From Tetrapyrgos nigripes (lineage: Eukaryota > Basidiomycota > Agaricomycetes > Agaricales > Campanellaceae): a stretch of DNA of 64,000 nt. Both the position numbers and the translations under genes were made by a program. Below are positions 45,900-57,304 of the stretch, in pieces. The notes under the pieces are model-generated. The model was not told the origin of the DNA and did not search any database. It saw nothing but the letters and a program-made list of their open reading frames with translations. How positions within the stretch are numbered: the first letter of the stretch is position 1; every line of letters starts with the position of its first letter. The stretch lies in contig JAACJM010000248.1 of the NCBI GenBank assembly GCA_013368315.1, forward strand, positions 1 through 64,000. The letters run 5' to 3'.

Positions 45900-45937
45900 T
45901 GAACGAAATCGGGTTCAGTCACAACCAAGTCACACCC

Positions 45938-46042
45938 ATGCCGAAAATACAAAAATTATCCGCTCGGCGTACAGAAACATCTTATATCAGTACAGTAATG
46001 TCATCTATCCGTCGAGCGGATATTTTTGTCCTTTCGGCGTGA
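45938..46042. mobile_element. Short MITE, copy 1
   Basis: ATGCCGAAAATACAAAAATT at the left and TATTTTTGTCCTTTCGGCGT at the right are inverted ends. The interior matches 49850-49983, including TCTTATATCAGTA and TCTATCCGTCGAGCGGATA. It starts 39 bp after the P450-1 stop and provides the extension of its misframed tail. Confidence 0.75.
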
Positions 46043-46199
46043 ACTCTTGTAGATGCGACTGCATCAACCTAGTATTAGTAATAGACCCTAATCTTCACTG
46101 GCAGAGGAGCGAGTGAAAAAATAGTTCTTCGGGAGCCTCCACATCAGTAAACGTGACGTGCCGCATAATCATTTGCTCAACATATTTGCCGGATTTGAC

Positions 46200-47090
46200 G
46201 TCGTCCTTCTAGCCTCTAGGAGTCATAACAGACCGGCAAAAGTCATGCCGTTGACATTCTGATGCTTTACCGTTCACTTTTACTGGTTGCTGGTGTAGCA
46301 CACTTCCTATCATAAACTTACCTTGGAGTTCATATGAAAAACAAAAACGCAAGTCTTTCCCCCACTGATTAGAGAGCTTGTGCAGAGCCACCAGAAGCCA
46401 TGTGTGTAGAGCGGTTGGCTCAAAATCGTGTGCGCAAGTTGCAAAGTGTATATTAAGGTGCCTACAGCGAGTACATGAGAAAAAACCATAGGAAGTAATG
46501 GAGGCAGCATCCAGGAATAGTTTGAGCACAAAAAAACCAGGATATGATCTATAAAAACTGGCATAACAGAGATTTGACATATATAAACTATGAGAGCTTG
46601 TGAGAGAAATGACAGGCTTTTCTCAACAGACAGGTGAACTGGAAAGGATGCTGACATTAGAAAGTATGTTTGATGGGAAGAGAAGGGCAACAGGTGAGGA
46701 TATCTGGAGAGAAAGTGCAGGGTGGTGAGGGAGAATCGATAACAGAATCATTGCTTGGAGCCAGCTCAGATATGCAGGGGACTGGACCATTATAGGCAGC
46801 CCTAAATCAAATTTAGACCCAAAAAATACGCAGAAAGCGGCATACGCACCTGTATATCCTAATGAAAGCCCAAATGTTCCTGCCATGTCCTACAGTACCA
46901 TGGCACTCGGAGCTGCACAGTGAGTTCCCTGAGGCCTTGGTTGTGATGTGAAATGGGGATAGAAGAGAAGGAATGGCAGTTGTTGGACTGACGAGCAATA
47001 TATGGCTGCGTTTGGGTTGCGCACACAACTTCGAGTCAACCGCTCTGCGCACGCTTACTAAGCCACACGTGGCTTCTGGTGGCAAGCTCT
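46200..47090 (-). other. Possible fragments of a membrane-protein gene, unrecognised
   Basis: A minus-strand frame reads MAGTFGLSLGYT, then a phase-consistent intron (GTGCGT to TTTAG), then GLPIMVQSPAYLSWLQAMIL. A hydrophobic frame lies downstream (46310-46690). The pattern suggests a short spliced membrane protein or a relic. I cannot name it. 47090-47550 holds nothing recognised. Confidence 0.25.
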
Positions 47091-47551
47091 CTAATGCAAG
47101 GGTCCGAAAAAAAAGTTAACAACCGGGGTCAGAAAGAAATTAGTGCCTTGTCGAGAACTACCTACCTTACCTTCTATATAAGTAAGTTCACACGAGTTTA
47201 CCTGCCAAATATAGTATGTGCACATGACCTCAAGTCTCGTGCTTTGCCGGACAGTGGAACCTTACCCGGCTCGCGCTCAGAGATACTGCGTAATTGTCAT
47301 AAACATCTGGTGAGCATATATTTAGTGTTTAACTTCACAGCTCACCAGATTGACACCCGCCAGTATGCTTGCCAGCTCCAATTAGTCGGTAAAAAAAAAA
47401 AATTTAAGGCTTCGCCAGGAACCTACCTACCTAGCCCGGTACGGATTCTCCGCCCGACCCCCTTGCTCTAATGTATCCAGCCGAGTGTCCTTGTATTTTT
47501 CAACGCATCATATGTTACTGTACATACGATATGTACTTGCAATTTTTATTT

Positions 47552-49778
47552 CTACATCTTTGACGTCGGCTGTTCCCGAAACTCCAGCGTTTGAGCGATC
47601 ATCTCTCTTACCGTTGGAGTTCGGAGCTCGAATAGATACTCATAGTGCTTCGGGCGGCTGTTTAGAATTACCAGATTAGTAGAGAAACAACAACGAATGA
47701 ACGAAACGAACACATTGAGATTATTATCAATGAAGGAATTCGGATCTGGTCGAAGAGCTCCTTCTGGGTTGACAATATTAAATGCCCATAGAATACACGC
47801 GACTTGAATGTACAAAATGTCGTTTGCCATATATTTACCGGGACAGATGCTTTTGGGAATTTGGAGAATCTCATTCAAAAGGGCAGAAAACACATCAGAA
47901 CCAAATCTTGCTCACCGTCTTCCAAAGCCAAAGCTTACATGAGAGGGGCCATCATTGAGAAGGTTTCCCTTATCGTCTAGATGGCGTTCTGGGCGGAACA
48001 AATTAGCATCCGGGCCCCAAACGGATTCATCGTGGTTCATGGCCCTGTGAACATGAGTTAGCCGTTATTGATTCAAAGCTGTTTCAACTTTCAAAGAGAA
48101 CTCACCAAGCATTTGCTACGACGATGGTATCCTTAGGGATGTATAGTCCTTGATAATCATCGTCCACATTCAATTGGTGAGGAAGACCTAGGAATATTCT
48201 TAGGTACGGTCTTCATCGATAGTGCGATTGAAACTAGTATACCTAGAGGCGCTATCGGTCTCCAGCGAAGGATTTCCTTGACTAGAGCTTGGATGTAGGG
48301 TAATCGAGGTATATCCGCTAGTTTGGGAAGGTGATCCCTTCCCACCACACCATCGAGTTCCTCTTGACCTCGTTTCTGGATCTTGGGATTGAGAACCATA
48401 CTCATGATGAACCAAGCCATCGTACTAGACGACTTGAAACGTATAAACAGTCAATATGCACGGGGAATTTTGTAAAGACAAAAAATCAGAAAGAACATAC
48501 AGTTTCTGCCCCTGCGACACTGGTAGAATGATTCTATCATTTCAATGGAATGATCTCAGTCTTAGAGTATTAGCGAACCACGTACTAGTTTGTAGCAAGA
48601 CACCACGTTGCTTCCCGATCGCTCAAACCGTATTTTTTCTCATTCTCTATCAGAGTCGATGCCACACTCGTCACCGCCTTCCCTGAAAACTAGTACAACA
48701 GTTCAATCATTCAATTTGGACTCCGAAATATCCAGAACAAAAATGCAACAACTCACCATGCTACGCTTCACATTCCCATACAAGCCATCAAACATCTCTG
48801 TCTGAGTCTGAAACCATCCTTCCGCATGACGCCTCCATTTACACATCCACCTCGGAAGATGTTCCATCCAAGTGAAGTATTCAACAAGGAAAGCTCCTGG
48901 TGCAGCTGCAGCGACGGTCTCTTCCACATAACGATTGACTCGCACGATGTTGGGGTCGGTGGAATTCAGTGCGGTGGGGGTACCGTATAAAACTGAGAGG
49001 AATAGAGAGGAGCTAGCACGTCTGAGGTGATCATCCCAGTGAAGTGGGTTTTGAATGATTTGGTGAAGAATCAAGTAAGCCTCAGTTTCCATCATGTAGT
49101 GATACCGGTTGACCATGGTCCTACTGAGAGCCCTAATAATATCATTGGTGTAGAATAAGCTACTGGATCCAACAGAGTCAAATTGTTTCAAGTAAACTCA
49201 CTCTTGAGATGCACGACGCATACGTTTCCACAGTTCAGTGTGTGATAAAAATGCATAGGCCAACCCGCCCGTCATAATCTTCCCAGCAACAATATTATTC
49301 GCTCTGTTCGAGTAAATGGCTAGTAAACGGAAGCCCGTAAAAACCAAATTGAATACATTAAAAATCGAACTTCAAAAGGTATAATACTTACCAGATCGCC
49401 GATCTAACAGATCAGCTGCAACTTGATGGTTACACAGAATCAAGACGTTTTTTCCCGCGAGGTTTAAACGATATATCGGGCCTACAGAGTTCCGAGTTCA
49501 GAGTTCAGACTCAGTTCAGTCACTTTTCTGAAAGATTATAGAAGATACCCACCTAATTTCTTCCCCCATTCCATAAACGCAAGCCATGACTCGGCTTTGG
49601 GTACGATTGCGAGATGACCGATGATAGGATAAGACCGCCCAGGACTTGGAGGTAGCACAGGGCGGTGTGGATATCGGCGGTGGATTTGAAGTGTCAAAAA
49701 GATGAGGATAGCTCCCGGGATACCAAAATATAGATAGAGGCTGTTGAAGGAGTCGGTCAGGAGGTTTTGTTGGTGCAT
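47552..49778 (-). CDS. Cytochrome P450 monooxygenase 2 (one 1-nt frame conflict)
   Basis: Minus-strand exons 49778-49553, 49481-49392, 49319-49202, 49132-48757, 48689-48586, 48519-48501, 48423-48243, 48187-48106, 48044-47916 and 47849 onward are phase-consistent, except that one extra base (48424) sits at the acceptor before TMAWFIMSMVLNP. Landmarks are a membrane anchor (GAILIFLTLQI), PSPGRSYPIIG, WKRMRRASQEALSRT, the I-helix VAGAET, ExxR in KEILRW, LFRPERH and the haem loop FGFGRRICPGKYMAND. A last intron separates NNLNV from the end RPKHYEYLFELRTPTVREM. The anomalous base may be an assembly error. The pattern is that of the O-methylguaiacol/CYP5150-like or terpenoid-pathway P450s of mushrooms; I cannot assign a clan by eye. 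It faces the UbiA gene divergently and probably acts on the same product. Confidence 0.85.
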
Positions 49779-49849
49779 AGTATGAGCTGAAGGGAAAAAA
49801 GAATGGTCATTCAGGCTTATGTATGTATTCCAACGACGGAGTGTGTATA

Positions 49850-49983
49850 TACACGCCGAAAATACAAAAATATCCGCTCGGCAGAAAGGCGTATAGAAAC
49901 ACATTTTTTACAGATATATCTTATATCAGTAGTAGTGATGTGATCTATCCGTCGAGCGGATATTTTTGTCTTTTCGGCGTGTA
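49850..49983. mobile_element. Short MITE, copy 2 (TA-flanked)
   Basis: The ends TACACGCCGAAAATAC and, inverted, TACACGCCGAAAAGAC form terminal inverted repeats of about 30 bp around a ~75-bp interior shared with 45938-46042. The TA at each end could be a Tc1/mariner-type duplication. It lies about 70 bp upstream of the start of P450-2. Confidence 0.8.
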
Positions 49984-50108
49984 TTGTTGATAGCAATAGA
50001 CCTATTGAGTCGGGAATCAGAAAGAGTGGGTTAGATTACAAAGGATGGGTTGGTGCTTCTCCGTGTTTCGAGAAGGTAGCGGCAAGGCATCATTTCCGCG
50101 TGCGAAGA

Positions 50109-50450
50109 CATTACGAGGCCGAATGAAATGAGGATGAGTTCTTTACACCCTCTTTCTGCGTGTGGCTATGTGCAAATGCTCCAGACTTCACCCGTCCGTT
50201 CCTTTCTGTGCGGCCTTTTTGCTAACAGTTGATCGGCCTTTCCTTTCCGTCACTTTGTTTCCGAACACTTGCAGCGTCTACAACGCATCATAGCGTCCGA
50301 TTTCTTTCCCTTCTCTTTGCACGGTTATGGTCCTTTGCATCCATCAAGATTCAAGTACAAAGAAGTCCAATAAAACAATGTGTACATTAAAAGCTTGGAC
50401 TGTGATGGCCTCGTATTCGCCATGCTTCAGCGCTGGCCCACAACCACTTC
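50109..50450 (+). repeat. Dispersed repeat, copy 2 of the GGATGAATTCTTTACA family
   Basis: It starts with TTACGAGGCCGAATGAAATG and ends with GGCCTCGTATTCGCC plus CAGCGCTGGCCCACA, matching 21395-21700. Imperfect inverted TTACGAGGCC ends relate it to the 18290 element. 50450-51250 has no recognised gene. Confidence 0.65.
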
Positions 50451-51252
50451 ATCAAGTGTCCAAACCGGGGACATAGGACGATGAAACATCTCCGCAGATG
50501 ACTTGTCTCTTACGCAAACTTGCAGGAATTCGTACACCTTCACAAGCTGTAGGTCAAGGCTCACGGTTGAAATGGCAATGCAACATGCTTGGGATTCTCC
50601 CGAAGAAAGATGAAGGATCAAACATCTCTATGAAACCCTCTTCGAATTCAAAATTCATCGTAGACTTGAGGTAATCCCCGTTAAGCCTGAGAAGTTGATG
50701 CCGTCGTCTGTTTTACCATCCCTTTTCCGCGGCTACATCTTGTTTATACTACCCAGGCTTCTCCCTGGTTCAATCAGAAAAGTACATAGTAATCAGAATG
50801 ATGTTTATACATCTGAAACAGAATCTACGCCGTCTCAGTACCCTCTAATTTCCGACGTTTGGAGATCAGAAAATCAATCATCAGCCGTGTCTACTACCTT
50901 GACGCTAGCAGTTAAGCTTCCCTGCTTCATTAGAAGATCTGAACCATGCGCTGATAGGTCTTCTATACGTACAGATGGCGGTCTGTAAAATACTCGTCTA
51001 AAAACTATTCTACCTTGACTCATTAGAAGATCGATGGTATACACAGAACATGGTTGAAGCGCATGTGGGTTCCATAGTGGGAAAGGAAGCTGTACTTCAA
51101 TACGTACTGATGATTTAGAGATACTGCAGATACCATCTGTTCGCTGATACTCTGTTGAGTCAATCTGAGCTGACGAGAAAATCTACATTCCTATGATGAT
51201 TTTGATCATCAGTTTTGCCATGGCCTTCTCTGACGCAGCAGTAAGCAACGGT

Positions 51253-51325
51253 TACGAGGCCCTTTTAGGACTCGTTCTTCCGCGCGTCGTTTCTGCGTGT
51301 GGCTATGCTCATTAGGTCTGCCATC
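51253..51325 (+). repeat. TTACGAGGCC-family fragment
   Basis: TTACGAGGCCCTTTTAGGAC begins the segment, which continues as the GTGGCTATGCTCATTAGGTCT repeat seen at 42660-42730. Confidence 0.6.
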
Positions 51326-51588
51326 ACCGCCCACAGAGGTTCTATGTTTGTATCGTATAACTCTTCTGTCCTGATAAGGATTGAGGTGTTTCTGATATAT
51401 CATCGGAGCATCCTAGGTTTTCCATCTCGGCAAGTTCACATCTGGGAAAATCATTGTCACTTGCCGACAGTCTCATCGTAAACTAAGGAATCCTCAAACG
51501 GAATTGTAGAGGATATATGCATAACTTTAAGTCTTCGAAGCAAGCACTGGCTTTATAACATCCGGCGCTTTCTCTCACTCGCAACACG

Positions 51589-52928
51589 ATGCACACTCTT
51601 TTGGTCTCAGCTTTGAACAAGGCTTGTTCTACGGTTCGCGCCGTCTCGTCTCCCATTTTGCATAGCTACGAGAGGGTTTGGTCCGTGGTTGTGACCTTAT
51701 TCCTCTTCACAAAATCAGACTTGAAGACTATTCTTGGGCCAATTGTACGTTTCAACCGACGCAACTGTCCTTGCGGTTGCATCTCTCGACCTTGAACTCA
51801 CAAACCCATTTTCAGACCATTTTTGCTATCGCTTCAGCACCACTACAATCGTTATCTAAGCTTCTCTGGTCGATGCTATGGATCTGGATACATCTCCTTC
51901 ACTTCGATGTATCAAACCAAACAATATGTCCGGAGGAAGATAGAATCAACAAAGCTTTTCGGCCGATACCAGCGGGAAGAATCACCCTTTACCAAGCCAA
52001 GCTTCTTCGGTGGAGTTTGATCCCCATTTGTTTCGGAATATCAGTCCTTTCCAGCCTCCAATGCTTATACGCAAGCATGTCACTCGTCCTCTTCACCACG
52101 CTACATAATGAGTGTGGTGGAGGCTCTGGACATTGGATTATCAGAAACACGTTGAATGCCGTTGGGTTCGCTTCATTTGAGTGGGGTGCTACGCTCATTG
52201 CAGGTGAGTAATTAAGCGCGAAATGAAGCTTACTGGTGTCTCAAAAAAACGCAAATAGGGCAAGATCCAACCCGAATAGACAAGGTCGCTCTTTCCGGTA
52301 TTCTACTCACGATGTGCATCATAGGGACGACAGTGCACGCCCAAGACTTCAAGGATGTCAATGGTGACAAGGAGGCTGGACGCCATACACTTCCGATGCT
52401 GTTTCCTGAAGGATCCAGATTCACATTGATGATCTTGCTCGCAGTTTACTCCTTCATGCTACCAGTAGTATGGTCGCTGGACATCGCTACGGCATCTAGC
52501 TTCGGAATATTGGGAGTTTTAACTGGGTATCGATTCATGTTCAAAAGATCGTGCCGAGCAGATCAGGTCTCGTATTATCTTTACAATGTGAGTACTTTGA
52601 GATCATACCGAGTTTTAGTCAACGTTTATGAACTTTATTGCTTAGATATGGGCGGCAGCTGCTATTTCAATGCCAGGATATTGGAATCTTGTAGCCAGCA
52701 GGTAGGAGGATAACAATAGAACATCGTGATATACTAGCAATGGCCGGATTATCGTAATTTGTGAATTTGACTATTAACCACTGCAGCAGGCTGTACGATT
52801 TATTGGAGGACGAGAAGACTGGTCTACTCAATCTCAGAACTGGAATATATGTTCTTAAATCTCGAATTGTTCGCACAGTTTTTTCCCAGATAAAATTTAG
52901 CTTACTTGCCGTTGAAATGACAAAATAA
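51589..52928 (+). CDS. UbiA-family membrane enzyme (prenyltransferase or UbiA-type terpene cyclase)
   Basis: The model join(51589..51744, 51816..52203, 52259..52587, 52646..52701, 52790..52928) uses four GT-AG introns and gives 355 aa with no frame problem. The first Asp-rich site is HFDVSNQTICPEEDRINKAF with RPIPAGRIT, fitting the fungal NQ...PEED variant of NxxxDxxxD. The second is HAQDFKDVNGDKEAGRHTLP. Between them are hydrophobic helices (SLIPICFGISVLSSL, GFASFEWGATLIAG, ALSGILLTMCIIGTTV). This matches the fungal UbiA branch that includes the cyathane cyclase EriG and other terpene cyclases as well as aromatic prenyltransferases. It binds a prenyl diphosphate with Mg2+ inside a membrane helix bundle. 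Two P450 genes lie within 8 kb. Whether it cyclises or transfers cannot be told from sequence. Confidence 0.85.
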
Positions 52929-55151
52929 GTATTTTCTAGATTATGTTACGATCAAACATTATAATTGTGGGATAAAAACCTCCCAAACAGGATGAGATTT
53001 GTGTGGCTTTGTAGAAATGTGTTCAAACAAGTGAGATTTGGTGAGAAAATACTCGGAATTTTCTGATGCAGATTTGGCTCACATACTGCATGCATCTCTC
53101 CTTCTCAATTGATTTAGTGGCCCTTCCTTTCCGATGGGTACAGGTTTTCACGCGGGTACAATTACGTTCAAAAATACCCGCGGGGTGGCCGTGCTGTTCG
53201 TTACTGCTGAACTATCTGATGCAATTAAGTTAGTTTTTATCTATCTTTCTACAGCCACACACGCACAGTCAGTTTCAACAAGGAGTAGTAGTAATTGAAG
53301 CTCAAAGTTTATCAGCTCAATAATTGGTGGTTGAAAATAGGCAGAAAGTAGACTGAGGCCCTGGAATCCCGAGAATCGAGATGAGACTGTTTGACTTGAC
53401 TCTTATGAGTTGAGCATCAAGTAGCATCAACCTGTACTCATTTCCGTAGGGTCTTGTGCGGTGGCACATGATGATCTTTTCTAGTGGATTGCGGCATGTT
53501 ACTCATGTTGAGGGGCTTAAAATAAATAAAGAAATAAAAATCGAAAAGGAAAGAGGAAGAAAAGAAAGAGAGGAAAAGAAAAGGAAAGAGACATTGACAT
53601 ACTATTTATGATCAGGTACCTGGCCACCATCCGGTTTTTCTGAAATTACAGCGCCGGAACTCACTCTTACTCTTCGATTTTGTGCTCGTTATGAAGTGTG
53701 GCTTCTTTCACATTGCGTGATATGACCGTTGGAACTGTGGAAGCACATGTTGTGGAACAGCGAATATTTTCGCGACGCAAGTGCGAATTTGGCCAAAACT
53801 GGGTACCTGGCCACTTGCTCTAGCCCAGCAACGGAAGAACTTGCTGAGATAATTCTAACTCATGTTATATATACATTTTGCATATTGAACTATGCTGAGT
53901 ATAAAAAGTTGCGGAATGGTATAATTCTAACTTTAGGTAGTGGGTCTTGGGTGCCAATAAAAAACCGGCTGTTTGCAAGCCGCTGACAAATTCCTGCCAC
54001 ATTCACGCCGTTCCCTCCTAAAGCCTCGCTGCCTTCTCGCTATGACGGGTTTTTCCATGGAGGCTGATCGCAGGGTGGCAGTCACAGGACACGCCACTTT
54101 CTTTGTTAACTGTACACTCCTATGAATAGAGCACATATCCGGCGTCGGATCTATGTAGACAGTACCGATTTCCTACATACATTTGGTTGTAGCAGAACTC
54201 TCCTCATAAGGTTCTGAAGTGTCCGGAGTCTTCGAAATGAAGATATATTCATCCTGTCACTTTTACTCCTGAGTGCTGCAGTGACACACAGATTTTGACA
54301 GTCAGAGACAATACATTTTTTCTGATAGGACAATGATGGAAAAGTTTACATTGTGATCACCCAGCCATAAATAGGATGTCCTCTGTCAGTGCATATTGTC
54401 TTTCTTCCCGCTGTATCAATCAGCACACTGGTTTTCAGCTAGGGAACACATGAGGCTAGGTTCAGTCCTCTGCAGTGGGATTTTGAAGAAGGATATGGAA
54501 GCCAGGTTCCCGAATTCTGGTTCATGGTGCTGGAATGTCTGGTGGCTACACTTGGCTTAGGATCAGTAAAACTGGAGGTGGAGGCGAGCACTGATGGTGA
54601 AGGATGATAACATAACTGAGGTTGAAATGGCTGAGGGGAGGAAGGCTATGATAAGCTTCAGAGGAAATTTGGCTTGGTTGTGGTGTTGAACAATAATGCA
54701 CTACATATTTATCTCTAGATGCTGGTGGAACTGATACGACTGATAGTCGTATACCCCTAGAAAATCACGATGATAATAAAACATATTCACTTACTTGAAC
54801 CTGGTTTGACGCAGTCTATCCGCATAAGACTCCTCGATCAGTACTAGTAAAAGAATGGAGCTGTGGCTCCATACTAGTAAATACTCAATCACGAGTGAAT
54901 GGCAAAGCAACGCACCTTGATACCCATGCCAGGAGACTCATAACCAAGAGATACGAGCAGTGGTAGCATTAAAGAATAAGAAACGAGTCAAGAACAAGCT
55001 CAGGAAAGCTCAACGAAGAGAAAAGTAACAAGAGAAGAATAGAAATTGATGCACCCGCAGTTCTGAGGCAGAGGCTGCACTTACCAAATTAGAGCACAAG
55101 AATTCAAAACTCATTTGAGTCATTCAACGCGTTGGAATGATGGAAGTTACC
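52929..55151. other. Gene-free stretch with a purine tract
   Basis: No gene was recognised. 53519-53601 is an A/G-only-like tract (AAATAAATAAAGAAATAAAA followed by GGAAAGAGGAAG units). A short palindrome (ATACGACTGATAGTCGTAT) lies at about 54735. Confidence 0.5.
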
Positions 55152-56881
55152 TTAGAGATGATGATCTATGTCATGAAGTTGTTGTCGCACAATATTACGT
55201 CCATTTTCTAGTGTCTGTACATTCTTCTCGGTTAAAACAAAGTTTGCGATTAATTCTTCTGAAATTCTATTGACTCTGGTGAAGAATACACTCCATTTTT
55301 CCTTGTCCTCTCGCCAAAGATTGAATATCACAGTGAATATAGTATCGTAAGGGCAGCTCCAATCTTGGGCATCCCAAACCATGCCTTGCAGACCTATTGA
55401 TTCCTCTCTACTATATGTGTCTTGCTTAAGCCTTTTGTTCGAGATAGATTCTTGATCATTTTTGCTTTTTTTCAGTGTTTTAATATGGGTTACCAGTTGC
55501 CACTGTGTACTCTGTGCTATGGAAGGTACTAGTTCATCACCTGGCTCTATTAAAGTTTGTGGCATATCATTAGGAGTATAGTCCTCTCCTTTATGTTCAA
55601 AATAACTTCGAATCAGTTGGTTTCTTGTTTTTCCTGTTACTCTGGGATCAAGCCTTTGAGTATATTGCAACTCAGTTATTTCATTGAGGAACAAAAGCTC
55701 TCTAAATTCTTGCCGCAAATATCCTGATATTCCACTCTGGATTTTCTTTGGGTCAATTTGGTCCAGGAGCACGATTCCGTCAGCATTGCTGCTTCTTGAG
55801 AATGCAGTGTAATAAGCATGATGGTTCTTGAGATTTTTGCAATGTATAATATTGTGGATCCTTGTTTTACCCTGTGAAACATAATCAGTAATAGCAAAGT
55901 TAGGTAGGACCATTACTTGCTCTCTTTTGATTGTAAGGCAAGTATCATTTGGAAGTGTACATTTCACAGTTTGTGATGATCTTGACAATGGAACCACATT
56001 CTTTGGAAGATCAGGAACAAAAATTTCTTGTGGGGGATTCTTTAACAGGACAAATAAAGTATCTAACACTCACTGTCCCTGAGGACCAACATTTTCTTGC
56101 CAGCCATATACAGTTCCTTCTTGACCATTTGTGATACAAAATTCAGTTGCATAGTTTTGCTTGATGAGTATAGGCAGCCCTATGCACAAGCTTAATTTTC
56201 CAGGGATATGATTATTTGTTGTAGAAGGCATTGCATTCCAGAGCAGATTCTGACGCTTGGAGTCAATCTTCCCCTGTTTGAGTACACCTTCCTTAGTTCG
56301 TTTCCGTCCTATTTTGTTATCACCAACTTGTGTAGAACTTGGGATTATAGAATCAATTGAGAAAAAATCTACAAGCTCCTGATTTGTATCAGATGCATAT
56401 CTTTTTGTTCCCTTTTGGTTGATTGCGTCTTTATGTACATTCCATGCAGTTATAATAGATGTGTTATGTAACTCCTCTGTTAAAAAGATCTCACTTTTTT
56501 GCTGAGTAGTGGTAAGACTCTGTAAAAACTGGATGTCAGCAGGTTTACACTTACCGTATCTCATATTCTCAAGTGCTTCTCTGAGAGCAGTATCTTGTGG
56601 TGATTCTTTTGTTTGACGCATATTTTCCTTTAAAATCACGGCTGTGGTAGCTTGCTGCCAAATAGATTTTCCCAGAGATTGTTCCTGTTCTTTTGGTTTC
56701 ATTCTTGGATTTATTTCCATTTCAATTGGATGATATAGATAGGGGCCTATCACTGGAGGTATTTGTGCAAAGTCACCAGCAAGTATTATATTTACTCCTC
56801 CAAAAGGTTTTTCTGGCCAATTCTTAGCTGCAGCCAGTTTTGCACTGATATGATACATGTCATGGCAGTTAATCATTGAAA
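55152..56881 (-). pseudogene. Helitron helicase, C-terminal part (after insertion)
   Basis: Minus-strand continuation of the Pif1-type helicase after the FLDE of Walker B: ISMINCHDMYHISAKLAAAK, then GGVNIILAGDFAQIPPVIG (motif III), KKKEN-type linkers, LCIGLPILIKQNYATEFCIT, ITDYVSQGKTRIHNII and YYTAFSRSSNADGIVLLDQI (motif VI region). A C-terminal extension holds WDAQDWSCPYDTIFTVIFNL. A TGA at 56070-56072 interrupts an otherwise continuous frame between GPQGQ and VLDTLFVLLKNPP. In a live element the protein nicks and unwinds DNA for rolling-circle transposition. The stop codon and the insertion upstream show that this copy is dead. Confidence 0.85.
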
Positions 56882-56884
56882 TTT

Positions 56885-57304
56885 CACTGGAGGCAAATCC
56901 CTGTAAATCATCTGCCATACAGAGGTATTACAGTGACCATACAACAAGTCATTCAATAAGTAATCCACCTTGTATTACAGAGGTATTACAGAGAGAAGAA
57001 TTTTCCAGAGCAATGCTGTAAGACTGCTGTAAGACAAGTTGTATTACAGGGACATTTCAGAGGCCAAATCCCTGTATATCCAGTGCCCTACATAGGGATT
57101 ACAGCAAACTTACACCAAGCCATTCAACAAGTATTCTGCCTTGGATTACAGAAGTATTACAGAGAGAAGAAATTTTGGGAACAATGCTGTAAGACTGCTG
57201 TAAGACAAGTTGGATTACAGGAACATTTCAGAGTGACATGGTGTCACAGTAATACATTAGGTAATACAGCCAAGAAATACAGAAGTATTTCAGTGTGACA
57301 AAAG
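56885..57304 (+). repeat. Left terminal inverted repeat of the foldback element
   Basis: This is about 420 bp and pairs with 60191-60611 with few mismatches. It contains repeated internal units such as GTATTACAGAGAGAAGAA and CTGTAAGACTGCTGTAAGAC, each present twice, suggesting an internal duplication within the TIR. TTACAG-type sub-terminal motifs could be transposase-binding sites. Confidence 0.9.

Noticed and set aside
45859..46116. C-terminal extension of P450-1 reading into the MITE
   Set aside because: It arises only if the one-base conflict near 45725 is ignored; the other frame gives the expected P450 ending at 45899.
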